The position numbers and the translations under genes were made by a program. Positions 22,646 to 31,834 of a DNA stretch of 64,000 nt are shown here, in pieces. Position 1 is the first letter of the stretch; each line of letters opens with the position of its first letter. This DNA comes from Deinococcus marmoris (GTDB lineage Bacteria; Deinococcota; Deinococci; Deinococcales; Deinococcaceae), in the NCBI RefSeq assembly GCF_001949125.1, contig NZ_MSTI01000093.1:27820-91819 (forward strand), read 5' to 3'. The notes under the pieces are model-generated. The model had not been told where the DNA came from, ran no database searches, and worked only from the letters and a program-made list of their open reading frames with translations.

Positions 22646-22911
22646 TCAATGGTTCGGACAGTTTTGGGTGGCGTCGCGTGCTGGATGGAGAGGAGAAAAA
22701 GTGAGGTGTCGCGAGACGTCCAAGGCTCTGCTGGACACAGAATGTTCTGTATTCAGGTGATGTGTCTCCGATTGATCAACAGGGCTGTCTGGCAGGGCAA
22801 ATAAATAATATCAATCCAGGTATCGGTGTCGGATTGAGTTTAATTCGGGCAACGGTTGAAAAACACCGTTCTGCTGGCAGCGTACCTGCTGAAAACTGTC
22901 CGAACCATTGA
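22646..22911. mobile_element. MITE-like element with perfect 20-bp inverted ends
   Basis: TCAATGGTTCGGACAGTTTT at 22646-22665 recurs exactly inverted at 22892-22911. The 266-bp unit has no transposase frame and its interior is AT-richer than its surroundings. This is the form of a non-autonomous DNA transposon remnant mobilised in trans. I could not find a clear target-site duplication (flanks ATAAG and TGAAG). Confidence 0.75.
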
Positions 22912-23030
22912 TGAAGTGGCCTCCTTCTCCCCCGAGGGCCACACCACGGGGGCAGCCCCCACCCCCGCTGCTCAGAATCTCTAAACCCACCCTCACCCGC
23001 CTGAGCGCCCCCAGCGTGCAGACTGGATTC

Positions 23031-23792
23031 ATGCTGGATAACATCCTGAATTCTCTGCAACGTGGGGCAGAACGCGTACAGCGCCGGGGCGAGGAAGTCG
23101 CGCAGGTGGCAAGATTACGCCTGGAAATATTTCAACTGGGCCGCGAGCTGGACGGGCATTTTGCCCGCCTGGGCCGCGCGTATCACGCCGGGGCCGAAAA
23201 GGACACCCTGGGCGGGATTCAGGACGACATCCGCCGCGCCGAGGAAGAGATCAGCGCCCGCGAACGCCTGATCACCGAACTGGGCGAGGACCCGAAAGCG
23301 GACGGTGAGATGACCGTGTACACGCCGGACGGGGTGGGCCGGGTCAGCGCCACAAGCAGCGATACACAGGGCAGCGTGGAGCCGTCGGGTGCGGGTAACC
23401 GCCCCAATTTCACCAAGCCAGATTTTACCAAGTCGGACGTTGCGGCGGCAGGCACTGAACCCAACATTCCCGCCTCGGTCCCGCACCCACAGCAACCCCA
23501 CTTTCCGCAGGAGGCCACCACCATGACCAGTCCCCGCCCCGACAAAGAAGAGCTGGAGCAGCAGCGCGGCAAGATCGACCTGAACCAGACGGACCGCAGC
23601 CATCATGACGCCGCCGACGGCGACTACTCCGCGCCCGATCCCACCGTGCAGCACGCCGACGAATTGCTGGAACCCGGCGACAAGACCGCCAGTATGGGCA
23701 AGGAAGGCGAGCGTGATAAATTCACCCGCCACGAGGGCATGCTCGAAGAGGGCAAACGCGCCAGCGAGAAATCCGATCCGCTGGATATGTAA
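23031..23792 (+). CDS. Hypothetical protein with coiled-coil N-terminus and possible internal start
   Basis: A 253-residue protein that I do not recognise. Residues 1-90 are heptad-like and charged (LQRGAERVQRRGEEVAQVARLRLEIF and IQDDIRRAEEEISARERLI), so a coiled coil is likely. Residues 90-160 are low-complexity. The last 90 residues are acidic and hydrophilic (MTSPRPDKEELEQQRGKIDL to SEKSDPLDM). That last part begins at an in-frame ATG at 23523 preceded by GCAGGAGG at 23508-23515, a strong ribosome site, so a separate 90-residue product is plausible. No signal peptide or membrane segment is seen. Confidence 0.7.
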   Translation: MLDNILNSLQRGAERVQRRGEEVAQVARLRLEIFQLGRELDGHFARLGRAYHAGAEKDTLGGIQDDIRRAEEEISARERLITELGEDPKADGEMTVYTPDGVGRVSATSSDTQGSVEPSGAGNRPNFTKPDFTKSDVAAAGTEPNIPASVPHPQQPHFPQEATTMTSPRPDKEELEQQRGKIDLNQTDRSHHDAADGDYSAPDPTVQHADELLEPGDKTASMGKEGERDKFTRHEGMLEEGKRASEKSDPLDM

Positions 23793-23813
23793 ACCCAGCG
23801 GACCTCTAAAAAT

Positions 23814-24617
23814 TCAGTCCTCAGCGCGCACGAAGTTCGGTGCGCGTTTTTCCTTGAAGGCCGTCACGCCTTCCTGGTGTTCCCAGTGGTCCCCAGCGAG
23901 CTGCTGCAACGCGGCCTCCTGATCCAGCGCCTCGTCCAGCGTGCCCGTCAGCGCGTCGTTCAGCGCCTGCTTGGTCAGCTTGAGGGCGTTGGCGGGGCGC
24001 GCCGCCAGCCGCTCGGCATACGCCTGGACCTCGTCCGCGAACGTCTCGTCGGGAAAGACATGCTCGCACAGGCCCATTTTCAGGGCGTCGGTGGAATCCA
24101 CGCGCTCGGCCAGGGCCATCAGCTCGAAGGCGCGGCTGTAGCCCACCAGACGTGGCAGAAACCAGGTGCTGCCCGAATCGGGAACCAGGGCAATGTTGGA
24201 AAAGATCTCGATCAGGCGGGCCGACTGCGCCCACAGCCGGATGTCCCCGGCCAGTGCCAGACTGGCCCCTGCCCCCGCCGCCACGCCGTTGACCGCGCTG
24301 ATCACGGGCTTCTCCAACGTGCGAATGGTGCGGATCAGGGGGTTGTAGGTGGCGTTCAGGTGTTCGGTGAAGGTCATGTCGCGCCCCGACACGTCGCTCA
24401 GGTCCTGCCCGGCGCAGAAGCCCCGGCCTGCGCCGGTGAGGATCACCACACGCACGGCAGGGTCCACCTCCGCCTTTTTCAGTTCGGCGGTCAGCGAAAG
24501 CAACAGCTCATCGTTGGCGGCGTTCAGTTTATCCGGGCGGTTGAGGGTCAGGGTGCAGACGCCCGCGCGGGTCTGCGAAAGGATCACGCTGTCCTGGGTC
24601 ACGCTGTCGTGGGTCAT
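23814..24617 (-). CDS. Enoyl-CoA hydratase/isomerase family protein (PaaG-like)
   Basis: A 267-residue crotonase-fold protein. It has LNRPDKLNAANDELLLSL, the oxyanion-hole segments ILTGAGRGFCAGQDLSD and NGVAAGAGASLALAGDIRLW, and FSNIALVPDSGSTWFLPRLVG, where an acidic residue normally acts. The combination and length are close to PaaG, which isomerises the ring-epoxide in phenylacetate degradation, but no other paa genes are nearby. TAGGCT lies 7 bases upstream of the ATG at 24617, indicating a leaderless message from a promoter divergent with ruvX. Confidence 0.88.
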   Translation of the reverse strand: MTHDSVTQDSVILSQTRAGVCTLTLNRPDKLNAANDELLLSLTAELKKAEVDPAVRVVILTGAGRGFCAGQDLSDVSGRDMTFTEHLNATYNPLIRTIRTLEKPVISAVNGVAAGAGASLALAGDIRLWAQSARLIEIFSNIALVPDSGSTWFLPRLVGYSRAFELMALAERVDSTDALKMGLCEHVFPDETFADEVQAYAERLAARPANALKLTKQALNDALTGTLDEALDQEAALQQLAGDHWEHQEGVTAFKEKRAPNFVRAED

Positions 24618-24666
24618 GCCGCTCAGCCTAGCGTCCTGGCAGCCAGACTTCGCTACACTCGCGGGA

Positions 24667-25098
24667 ATGACTGAGCAGCGGCCCCCCGAATCCGGCGATC
24701 TGCCCACCGCACCGCCGCTGAAGGTGCTGGCGCTGGACGTGAGCAAATCGCGCATCGGCTTCGCGGTCAACATGGGGGGACTGGCCTTCGGGCGCGGCAG
24801 CCTGGACCGCAAACGCCTGCCACTGGACCTCAAGGCGCTACGCCTGAAAGTGAAGGAAACCGGGGCGACGCTGCTGCTGCTGGGGCTGCCGTTGCGGACC
24901 GATGGCCTGCATAGCCCCTCGGCGGACCGGATTCGTGCCTTCGGGAAAATCCTGGTGGAACAGGGCTACGCAGTGGCCTATCAGGACGAACGTTTCACCA
25001 CCCGCCGCGCCCGCGAACTGGGGGCCGCCGATGAGGACGAGGCAGCCGCGGTGCAGATTCTGGAATTGTATCTGATGGGACGCGCAAGTTCGGGTTGA
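24667..25098 (+). CDS. ruvX: Holliday junction resolvase-like protein RuvX (YqgF)
   Basis: A 143-residue RNase H-fold nuclease. Motif one is LALDVSKSRIGFAVN (usual form LDxGxKRIG), the middle has LLLLGLPLRTDG, then YQDERFTTRRA with the acidic-Thr pair, and near the end DEDEAAAVQILELYL with the last acidic residues. In other bacteria it matures the 16S rRNA 5' end and may act on branched DNA. TACACT at 24653-24658 lies 8 bases before the ATG, so the message is probably leaderless. The gap to the divergent paaG-like gene is only 49 bases. Confidence 0.92.
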   Translation: MTEQRPPESGDLPTAPPLKVLALDVSKSRIGFAVNMGGLAFGRGSLDRKRLPLDLKALRLKVKETGATLLLLGLPLRTDGLHSPSADRIRAFGKILVEQGYAVAYQDERFTTRRARELGAADEDEAAAVQILELYLMGRASSG

Positions 25099-25122
25099 AT
25101 GTGGTGGAGGCAAAAGGAACGC

Positions 25123-25147
25123 GCCAGCCCGGATTGCCTGGGCTGGC
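25123..25147. terminator. Hairpin between convergent ruvX and pilin-operon genes
   Basis: GCCAGCCC (25123-25130) pairs perfectly with GGGCTGGC (25140-25147) over a 9-base loop. There is no T-run, so it may be a factor-dependent bidirectional stop. Confidence 0.4.
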
Positions 25148-25166
25148 ACGTCAAGAGTCTGCGAGA

Positions 25167-26957
25167 TTACCAGTTCCGAGCGAAGAGGAGCTGACGCAGG
25201 TAAACGAAACGGGGGGTTAAGGGTGGCAGCTTATTGGCGTCATTGAAGTCGGTGTCAAAGTTCCAATCACGTAGGGGAGGATTGTATCTTGAACTACTCT
25301 GCTTTCCCTTCACATGAATGCTGTTACCCAGACTGACAAAACTTCCTCTGTACTTGACTAATACTTTGCCCCAGTTTTCGTGGAAGCGAGGATAGTTTTG
25401 AAGACCACCATTATATCCTCCACTTGCTGTTGTGTCGTCAATTCCAGAAAGGAATGCCGCATTGACCGTAGTTTCTGATGCATCTGGCCCTTTTGATGGA
25501 GCAGCTTTAGGAATATTTGTGGTGACATTGTTGCTCAGAATACTGATGGCATCAGCAACTAGGCCAGCAGGTTTCTTAGTGATGGTATTGTAGTCTCCCT
25601 GGGTGTAGAGCTGTTGATTGGTGGTGATGGTTAGACCAGTCAAATTTACCGCTGTTGATGTCGGCCCCAATCGGGCAGCATTGCGAATCTTCACGCCATA
25701 GTTGGTAATTGTGGCGGCGGTAGCAACCAGAGCATTGGTATTCGAGTTACCGTCATCGAAGCTGAAATGCCAGGCCATTCCCCCACCTGAAACGTCATCT
25801 GCCTTGAGTACATTCCCGTTGGCATTGGTAAATGCGCCTGTGTTCTGAATGCAGTCCATCATGCTTACTTGGTTAACCTCGATCATGGTCAGAGACTTGG
25901 CTTCACGGGCATCCCAAAAGTCTGTACTCAGGCTCACTGGAGGATTCAAAGGCGTACAGGCATTCAGGGCGGCTGTCGGGGTGACATCTAGTGTGCCATC
26001 AGCCTTCACTACCGTGAACAGAAAGCCCACGCCCACTTTTTTCGCCACCACCCGGACATCGGCCTGTGACCACAGCTCACTGTCATTGTCCCCAGTGGGA
26101 TCAGGGGCAAGGCTACTCATAGGCGGCACCGTCAAAAGGTTCTGGCCCGACAGTACATTACCGTTAAAGCGTGTCAATTCGCTGGACGGTAACTTGATGC
26201 CTGAGCCGCCGCCTGCATAGCAGGGCATAGTGATTGTGCTGAAACGCACGGTTCCGGCGCAGCCGCGTCCGTCCTTACCACTGCGGTAGATATCGCCAAC
26301 AGCGGTGGTCTTCCCCGTGACATCCAGGGTCTCTCCGGCATTCATGTACAGATCAGCGTTGGTATGAACCCGTCCGCCCAGCGTCATGCCAGGGCCGGGA
26401 TGCATCTCTAGGTCTTTGTTGTAAAACGCCGCGAACTGAAACAGGGGAACAAGGCGTGACTGGAACTTCATCTCCAGATTGGCCTCGCGCTCGCCGCTGG
26501 CATTGGTGGCCACGCTTTTCACCGCATATTCGTATTGCTGGTAGTTCATGCCTGTGTAAGTGTCACCGGGTTCCACCACGCCGATGCTGGGAACGCCGCC
26601 GTTGAGCGCCTGCGTGTAAGTCGTGACGTTGCGGCCACCGATAACGTAGGTGATGCACGCCATGTCACCGCTGCCCATATTGCCGGGCGTGCAGGGCACT
26701 GCACCCCCCGCACTGCTGGGGCTGACGCCCTCTGGCCGCCTATAGCCCTTGAACCGGGCGCGTACCTGCTCGGCCCGCAGGTTCAGTCCCCCCTCGGCGG
26801 CGTAAAAGCCTTCCACGCTGTTGCTGCTGGCCTTTGACGTGCGTGCCTCGGTCGTACTCATGGTCAGGTAGGCGGTCAGCACCGTCAGCAGAACGGCCAT
26901 AAAGATCAGGGCCGTGACCAGCGCGATGCCTTCAGTGGGCTTGAGTGTGGACTTCAT
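25167..26957 (-). CDS. PilX-like type IV pilus accessory protein with pilin-like N-terminus
   Basis: A 596-residue protein starting MKSTLKPTEGIALVTALIFMAVLLTVL, a hydrophobic helix like that of PilX/minor pilins with a G-I rather than G-F junction, followed by a large extracellular part rich in Thr, Asn and Gly. Three to four Cys pairs (for example VPCTPGN and DMACITY) could form disulfides. AAGGGAG precedes the ATG at 26957. It is last in a four-gene operon with three prepilin-like genes. The C-terminal two-thirds is visibly AT-richer than the N-terminal part. It probably belongs to a pilus tip or DNA-uptake complex; its specific role is inferred only. Confidence 0.8.
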   Translation of the reverse strand: MKSTLKPTEGIALVTALIFMAVLLTVLTAYLTMSTTEARTSKASSNSVEGFYAAEGGLNLRAEQVRARFKGYRRPEGVSPSSAGGAVPCTPGNMGSGDMACITYVIGGRNVTTYTQALNGGVPSIGVVEPGDTYTGMNYQQYEYAVKSVATNASGEREANLEMKFQSRLVPLFQFAAFYNKDLEMHPGPGMTLGGRVHTNADLYMNAGETLDVTGKTTAVGDIYRSGKDGRGCAGTVRFSTITMPCYAGGGSGIKLPSSELTRFNGNVLSGQNLLTVPPMSSLAPDPTGDNDSELWSQADVRVVAKKVGVGFLFTVVKADGTLDVTPTAALNACTPLNPPVSLSTDFWDAREAKSLTMIEVNQVSMMDCIQNTGAFTNANGNVLKADDVSGGGMAWHFSFDDGNSNTNALVATAATITNYGVKIRNAARLGPTSTAVNLTGLTITTNQQLYTQGDYNTITKKPAGLVADAISILSNNVTTNIPKAAPSKGPDASETTVNAAFLSGIDDTTASGGYNGGLQNYPRFHENWGKVLVKYRGSFVSLGNSIHVKGKQSSSRYNPPLRDWNFDTDFNDANKLPPLTPRFVYLRQLLFARNW

Positions 26958-26982
26958 GACTTGCTCCCTTACTAGCTTTACT

Positions 26983-27933
26983 TTATTCACGGCTGCTGGC
27001 GTTGCGGGGGGTCAGGCGTTCAGTGAAAGTGCGCTGTACTGTGTTGCGGCCTTGACCCTGCTGGACGGTCAGGGTCACATCCAGATAGGCCAGGTCTTTC
27101 CAGGTGGGGGTCTCAATTCCTGACACCGGAGCAGGCGGAAAGGGCAAAGTCACAGAGACAGGCGAACCATTGATCACCTTGAGATAAGGCACCACGGTGA
27201 AAGCCAGCACGCGCGGCGTGGCGTCCTGCGCCGGAGCGTCATTGACCGAGAGGGTCAGATTGCCACCCGTGACCCCGTAGCGGCGGCCCTCCAGCATGTA
27301 CAGGCGAATGTCTCGGCCTGTAGATGAGGCTGTGGTTTTGCGGGGATTGTATGTGCCGACGGTACCGGTGTATTTCACGGTCTGGCGTTTCGGGAGCGCG
27401 CTCTGGGTCTCGGTGCCACTTAACTTGAGATAGCTGCCCGCTTTGCCGGTCACATCGTAGACATAGCCCGAGGTCACTCCATTTGTAATCTGGCTGGTCC
27501 AGGCACTCAGATCCTGTGCCGAGGTCCCGCAACTGTCGGGCAGGGCGCTGATTGGTGCAAAGGGGCTGGCCGCCGTACCGTTGGCCGTCACGTAAATCCC
27601 GTCCACGTTGGGGAGCGGAGCGCAGATGGGTAGCGGAGCGTCTAGCAGACCGCGCCGCAGCGTCAGTACACTGTTGCCTGTGGCATCTTTGGTCACCGTG
27701 ATGGCCGGGAAACTTTCGCCCAGCCGCTCTCCTGCCTGTTGAATATCGCTGTTTAGAATATCCAGCGTGCTGCGGGCGTTACGGTTGGCCCCCAGGCGTG
27801 CCTGATCGGTGCGGTAAAGAGTCATGGTGCTGAGTGTGGTGCTCAGGACGACGCCCAGAATGATCGCCAGCAACACCATGCCCACCAGCAGTTCAATCAG
27901 GGTAAAGCCTTCGGTTCGCACGGCCTGCTTCAT
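26983..27933 (-). CDS. Prepilin-type N-terminal cleavage protein, PilW/PulJ-like
   Basis: A 316-residue minor-pilin-like protein. The leader ends EGFTLIELLVGMVLLAI, the type III signal cut by prepilin peptidase between G and F. A globular part follows with RLGANRNARSTLDILNSDIQQAGERLGE, characteristic of PilW, and a Cys pair (PICAPL and DSCGTS). Its ATG overlaps the previous stop (ATGA). It is third in the operon. Confidence 0.88.
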   Translation of the reverse strand: MKQAVRTEGFTLIELLVGMVLLAIILGVVLSTTLSTMTLYRTDQARLGANRNARSTLDILNSDIQQAGERLGESFPAITVTKDATGNSVLTLRRGLLDAPLPICAPLPNVDGIYVTANGTAASPFAPISALPDSCGTSAQDLSAWTSQITNGVTSGYVYDVTGKAGSYLKLSGTETQSALPKRQTVKYTGTVGTYNPRKTTASSTGRDIRLYMLEGRRYGVTGGNLTLSVNDAPAQDATPRVLAFTVVPYLKVINGSPVSVTLPFPPAPVSGIETPTWKDLAYLDVTLTVQQGQGRNTVQRTFTERLTPRNASSRE

Positions 27934-28349
27934 TGTGTCCCCAGGGTGCTATTGAGGCTGGTGAAAACTGTCTGGGCAGTGAAGACCGTATCGGCTCCCT
28001 GAAGCACATCCACACGAATCTGCTTGGCGCTCTCCGTGCAGTAGTTCGGAGTTACGGTGCAGAACGTGACGTTCACGGTAAAAGTACGTCCACCCGTGGA
28101 TACGGTACTGGTCTGCGGACTAACGAAGGAGCCTGGATCACGGGTCCGCAGGTCGTCCAGCACCCGCTGTGCGGCGACCACCGCCTGCGAACGAGCCTCG
28201 GTCTTTGAGTTCATCTGCGTGTTGGCAATCAAAGACGTACTGATCACACCGATCACGACGCCGAGAATCATCAGAGTAACCAGCAATTCGATCAGGGTAA
28301 AACCCACCTCAAAGGGTCCAGTCCGCTGAACTATCTGGGGCGCGTTCAC
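27930..28349 (-). CDS. Prepilin-type N-terminal cleavage protein, PilV/GspI-like
   Basis: A 139-residue minor-pilin-like protein with a VGFTLIELLVTLMILGVV signal and helix. The leader is 14 residues, longer than in the typical FimT. It has a short beta-rich C-terminal part with two Cys (TFCTVTPNYC). It overlaps both neighbours by 4 bases, so translation is coupled through the operon. Confidence 0.85.
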   Translation of the reverse strand: MNAPQIVQRTGPFEVGFTLIELLVTLMILGVVIGVISTSLIANTQMNSKTEARSQAVVAAQRVLDDLRTRDPGSFVSPQTSTVSTGGRTFTVNVTFCTVTPNYCTESAKQIRVDVLQGADTVFTAQTVFTSLNSTLGTQ

Positions 28350-28801
28350 TGGTTCACCACACTCCCGGTCAGGTAAAAGGTCAACGTTCGGCTGCGTCCA
28401 CGTTCGTCAGTCATTCGCAGAGCGCTGGGCGGCAGGGTAGGCAGTTCACCACGGGTGGTAAAACACACGCGCCAGGGTGTTCCAGTCCCCGTCACCGTCA
28501 CCTTGTCGGGTAACGCGGCGTTGATGTTGGGCAAGGCCGTCCAGGTGGCAGCGTCGCAACGGGTGCTCCCCTCAAAGGTTAGGGTGCGTGCGTCGCTCAG
28601 GGTGACGCGCACGGCACGGGTGGTGCTGATCGCCTGGGTGCGCGCCTGAATGAACGCGCCGCTGAGAATGGAACTCGCGGCCTCGGCGTCGTTATTCAGG
28701 CCGCGCACATTCAGGGCTGCCAGACTGGTCAGAATTCCAATAATTGCCATCACCACCAGTAATTCGAGCAGGGTAAACCCCTGGGCACGAGACTCAAACA
28801 C
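28346..28801 (-). CDS. GspH/FimT-type pseudopilin
   Basis: A 151-residue protein with QGFTLLELLVVMAIIGILTSLA (G/F cleavage, Glu at +5) followed by the GspH/FimT pattern (ASSILSGAFIQARTQAISTTRAVRVTL). It starts with GTG at 28801, preceded by GAGGTGG. FimT proteins can bind DNA and help transformation in other bacteria; Deinococcus is known to be naturally transformable, so a role in DNA uptake is plausible. It is first in the four-gene pilin operon running to 25167. Confidence 0.88.
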   Translation of the reverse strand: MFESRAQGFTLLELLVVMAIIGILTSLAALNVRGLNNDAEAASSILSGAFIQARTQAISTTRAVRVTLSDARTLTFEGSTRCDAATWTALPNINAALPDKVTVTGTGTPWRVCFTTRGELPTLPPSALRMTDERGRSRTLTFYLTGSVVNQ

Positions 28802-29094
28802 TCCACCACCTCACTGCCTTCAGCCTGCCATCTCGACTCTGACAAAAACCGTGCAATTGCCCTCCCACACGCCCCCGAACGGGTGTCCAACACCCCATTG
28901 GGATGCCCCCAACTGGGGTGAGATACCGTGAAGTGGTAGGTCCACATCTGAGCTTGAGCGGCGGGACACCCTCCATTCCATACCCTGTCTCTGTGCAGGT
29001 TGCCGCTGTGATCAACACGCAGATTCAGGTCTCTCACACGGGAGCGAAATTGAGAAACCAGCGGCTGACGAGCTGCTCTGCCACACTAAAAGCC

Positions 29095-30204
29095 ATGACG
29101 GACCTCGCCCCCCGGATCTGGAGCCGCCTTCGCCCCGAGGACCGCGACTGGCTCGGCGCACTGGCGCGGCAGGCCGGGCCGTACGCCCGCGTGGCGCTGG
29201 TGGGCGGCGCGGTGCGGGACGCGCTGCTGGAGGGGACGCCCCTGGACCTTGACGTGGTGGCAGAAGGCACCGACATTCAGACTCTGGCTCACGCTTCAGC
29301 CCTGCCGTTTCTGTACCATCCGGCCTTCCAGAACGCCACCGTGACCCTGCCGGATGGCCGGGCGGCCGATCTTGTCCGCGCCCGCCGCGAGTTTTACCCG
29401 GTGGCGGGGCAAAATCCCGTGCCCCACTCCAGCACATTGGAAGATGACTTGCGGCGACGAGACTTCGCGGTCAATGCGCTGGCCCTGCTAATCGGGCCAG
29501 GGGGCGAGCTGGCGCTGCTGGACGAATTGAACGGTCTGAGCGATCTGGAAGCGCGGGTGCTGCGGCCCCTGCACACCCGGTCCTTTCACGAGGACGCCAG
29601 CCGTCTGGTCCGGGGGGCGCGGCTAGCAGCGCGACTGGGCTTCAAGGCGGACCCGGAATTGCTGCGGCAGGTGCCGGAGGCTCTGGCTGTATCTGAGCAG
29701 ACGCCCCGCCTGTGGGCCGAACTCAAGCTGTTGCTCTCGGAGGCGCGGCCCGGTGCGGCGGCACGCACGCTGATGCGATGGGGCGCGGGGGAACTCCTGC
29801 CCGGTGTGAAGTGGCTGGAAAAGCTGGACGATCTTCAGGACGCTGGGCAATCCGTCTCGCCCCAGCTTTACGCCGCCGCCGCACTGCACGCCTCACCAGA
29901 CCCGGAGCGACTGGCCGAACACTTAGGAATAGGGGACCGCCCCGCCGCGCTGCTGGCCCGCGCGCGCTCCGATACTTACTTTCCAGACGGGACGCCAGAG
30001 CGGGTGCTGCGCGGCCTGCTGCGCCCGGACGCCCCGGTGCCATTGACTGGGCGCGACGTGCTGGCGCTGGGCGTGCCGCCGGGCCGGGCGGTGGGTGAGG
30101 CGCTGAATCATCTGGCTCAGCTCAGGCAGGAGGGGAAAATCAGCAGCCGGGAGGAGGAGCGCTCGGCCCTCCAAAGGTATCTGGCAGCCGAACGCTATGA
30201 ATAA
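29095..30204 (+). CDS. cca: tRNA nucleotidyltransferase / poly(A) polymerase family protein
   Basis: A 369-residue class II nucleotidyltransferase. The head has [15 protein letters not shown] and DLDVV (GG and DxD), then [12 protein letters not shown], and [20 protein letters not shown] as the D/E motifs of the neck. Deinococcus radiodurans is known to split CCA addition between CC-adding and A-adding enzymes, so this may be one of the two rather than a complete CCA enzyme; the sequence alone does not decide. The ATG at 29095 follows CACACT at 29082-29087 by 7 bases, suggesting a leaderless message divergent from the pilin operon. Confidence 0.88.
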   Translation: MTDLAPRIWSRLRPEDRDWLGALARQAGPYARVALVGGAVRDALLEGTPLDLDVVAEGTDIQTLAHASALPFLYHPAFQNATVTLPDGRAADLVRARREFYPVAGQNPVPHSSTLEDDLRRRDFAVNALALLIGPGGELALLDELNGLSDLEARVLRPLHTRSFHEDASRLVRGARLAARLGFKADPELLRQVPEALAVSEQTPRLWAELKLLLSEARPGAAARTLMRWGAGELLPGVKWLEKLDDLQDAGQSVSPQLYAAAALHASPDPERLAEHLGIGDRPAALLARARSDTYFPDGTPERVLRGLLRPDAPVPLTGRDVLALGVPPGRAVGEALNHLAQLRQEGKISSREEERSALQRYLAAERYE

Positions 30205-30226
30205 GGCCACGTAGAATGCCCCACAT

Positions 30227-30838
30227 ATGGGCCTTCTCAGTCTGCTGACTTCTAACCCCACGGCGTTCATCATCATCGCGCTGGCTCTGGTGCTGTCTCT
30301 CGCCATTCACGAATTCGCGCACGCCTACACGGCAGACCGGCTGGGCGATCCCACGCCGCGCCGCTACGGACGCGTGACCCTCAACCCCCTGGCCCACCTG
30401 GACCCGATTGGCACGCTGTTACTGCTGGTGGCGGGCTTCGGGTTCGCCAAGCCGGTGCCGATCAACCCCAACAACCTGGGCCGCTGGGGAACACTGTGGG
30501 TGGCCGCTGCCGGGCCGATCAGCAACCTCCTGATCGCCTTCGTGTGCGCGGTGCTGCTCAAGGTGCTGCCCACCACCCAGATCAGCCTGACCATCCTGCT
30601 GACCGTGCTGGGCATCAACGTGGTGCTGGCAGTCTTTAACCTGATTCCCATTCCGCTGCTGGACGGCAGCCGGATTCTGGGCGCGCTGGTGCCATCGCTG
30701 GGGCGCAGCCTGTCGCAGTTTGAGGCCCTGCCCTACAGCTTTATCCTCGTCTTCGGCTTCATTTTTCTGGCCCGCGAACCCCTGAGCCAGTTCATCCGCA
30801 CGGTGCAGAACTGGGTGCTGACGGTGGTGGGCATTTAG
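30227..30838 (+). CDS. Site-2 protease family (M50) membrane metalloprotease
   Basis: A 203-residue polytopic protein. The zinc motif HEFAHA (HExxH) lies in the first membrane segment and the third ligand region [14 protein letters not shown] (NxxPxxxxDG) in a later one. There is no PDZ domain, so it is the short type similar to YwhC/Rip. TAGAAT at 30212-30217 is a -10 box 9 bases before the ATG. The gene follows cca and ends at an intrinsic terminator. Its substrate is unknown. Confidence 0.9.
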   Translation: MGLLSLLTSNPTAFIIIALALVLSLAIHEFAHAYTADRLGDPTPRRYGRVTLNPLAHLDPIGTLLLLVAGFGFAKPVPINPNNLGRWGTLWVAAAGPISNLLIAFVCAVLLKVLPTTQISLTILLTVLGINVVLAVFNLIPIPLLDGSRILGALVPSLGRSLSQFEALPYSFILVFGFIFLAREPLSQFIRTVQNWVLTVVGI

Positions 30839-30865
30839 ACGGCCACCTGACCCACACCCAGCTTT

Positions 30866-30895
30866 CCCCTCTTCCAGAAGGATAGAGGGGATTTT
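30866..30895 (+). terminator. Intrinsic terminator after the site-2 protease gene
   Basis: CCCCTCTTCC pairs with the GGATAGAGGGG arm across a short AGA loop, followed by ATTTTTAT. It lies just before the convergent hydroxyacid dehydrogenase gene ends. Confidence 0.8.
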
Positions 30896-30905
30896 TATGC
30901 CCAGT

Positions 30906-31829
30906 TCAGTACTTCTGCCCGTCCAGCACACGGCCTTCGGGTTCCTGGCCCTGCTGCAGGGTCAGCAGAAAATCGCGGGTGAGGCTGGCCCCACGCGCCA
31001 CCAGATCGGTGGTGGTGCTGGCGATGTGCGGCGTGATGATCACGTTTTTCTGCCCCCACAGCGGATGCCCTTCCGGCAGCGGTTCGGGATCGGTCACGTC
31101 CAGCGCCACACCTCCCAGATGACCGGAATCCAGGGCGGCCAGCAGGTCATCGGTGACGATCAGGTTGCCGCGTCCGGCGTTGGCCAGCCATGCCCCCGGC
31201 TTGAGCCTGCCCAGCAATTCGGCATTCACGATGCCGCGTGTATCGGACGTGCTGGGCAGCAACAACACCACCCAGTCGGCACGGGACAGCAGCCCATCGC
31301 GCTGGAGGTCCGGGGTCGAACTGCGAATACCGCTGACCTCTGCCCCAAACGGCGTCAGCAGCCCTTCCAGCAGGTGACCGATGTGGCCGTAGCCCCAGAT
31401 CACCACGTTCTGCCCGTCCAGCGTGTGCAGGCCGGAATCGTTCGGGTTTCGGGCCGAACTCCACCGCCCCTCGTGCTGGGCGTCGCGGAAGTGGTGCAGG
31501 CCGCGCATGGCCGAGAGCATCAGCGCCGCGACATGCACGGCCACGGCGCGGTCATGCAGGCGATTGGCGTTGTACAGGGCCACGCCGGGCGGTAGATGCG
31601 GTTGAACATGATCAATCCCGGCGGTCAGGGTCAGCACCCATTTCAGGCCCGGCGTCCTCAGCAACTTCTCGCGGGTTTCGCCACGCGCCAGCCACAGCAC
31701 CACGCCCTCGGCTGCCTCGCCGGGAACGTGGTCCTGGGAATAAAAGGCGAACTCCGCGCCGGGAACGCCGTGTTCATCGTGGCCGGAGAGGGCGTGGAAT
31801 TCGGGCAGATCGGGCAGCAGGACACGCAT
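30906..31829 (-). CDS. D-2-hydroxyacid dehydrogenase
   Basis: A 307-residue NAD-dependent dehydrogenase. The Rossmann motif is VVIWGYGHIGHLLEGL; the catalytic Arg is in NAGRGNLI, the Glu in DVTDPEPLPEGHPLW and the His in IITPHIAS. The first domain has LTLTAGIDHV. It interconverts a 2-ketoacid and D-2-hydroxyacid; the substrate is not identified. The start at 31829 (MRVLLPDLPEFH) is preceded by CACAAT as a -10 box. It is last in the operon nth, phosphatase, GNAT, dehydrogenase and could also be transcribed from its own promoter. Confidence 0.9.
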   Translation of the reverse strand: MRVLLPDLPEFHALSGHDEHGVPGAEFAFYSQDHVPGEAAEGVVLWLARGETREKLLRTPGLKWVLTLTAGIDHVQPHLPPGVALYNANRLHDRAVAVHVAALMLSAMRGLHHFRDAQHEGRWSSARNPNDSGLHTLDGQNVVIWGYGHIGHLLEGLLTPFGAEVSGIRSSTPDLQRDGLLSRADWVVLLLPSTSDTRGIVNAELLGRLKPGAWLANAGRGNLIVTDDLLAALDSGHLGGVALDVTDPEPLPEGHPLWGQKNVIITPHIASTTTDLVARGASLTRDFLLTLQQGQEPEGRVLDGQKY

Positions 31830-31834
31830 GGGTT

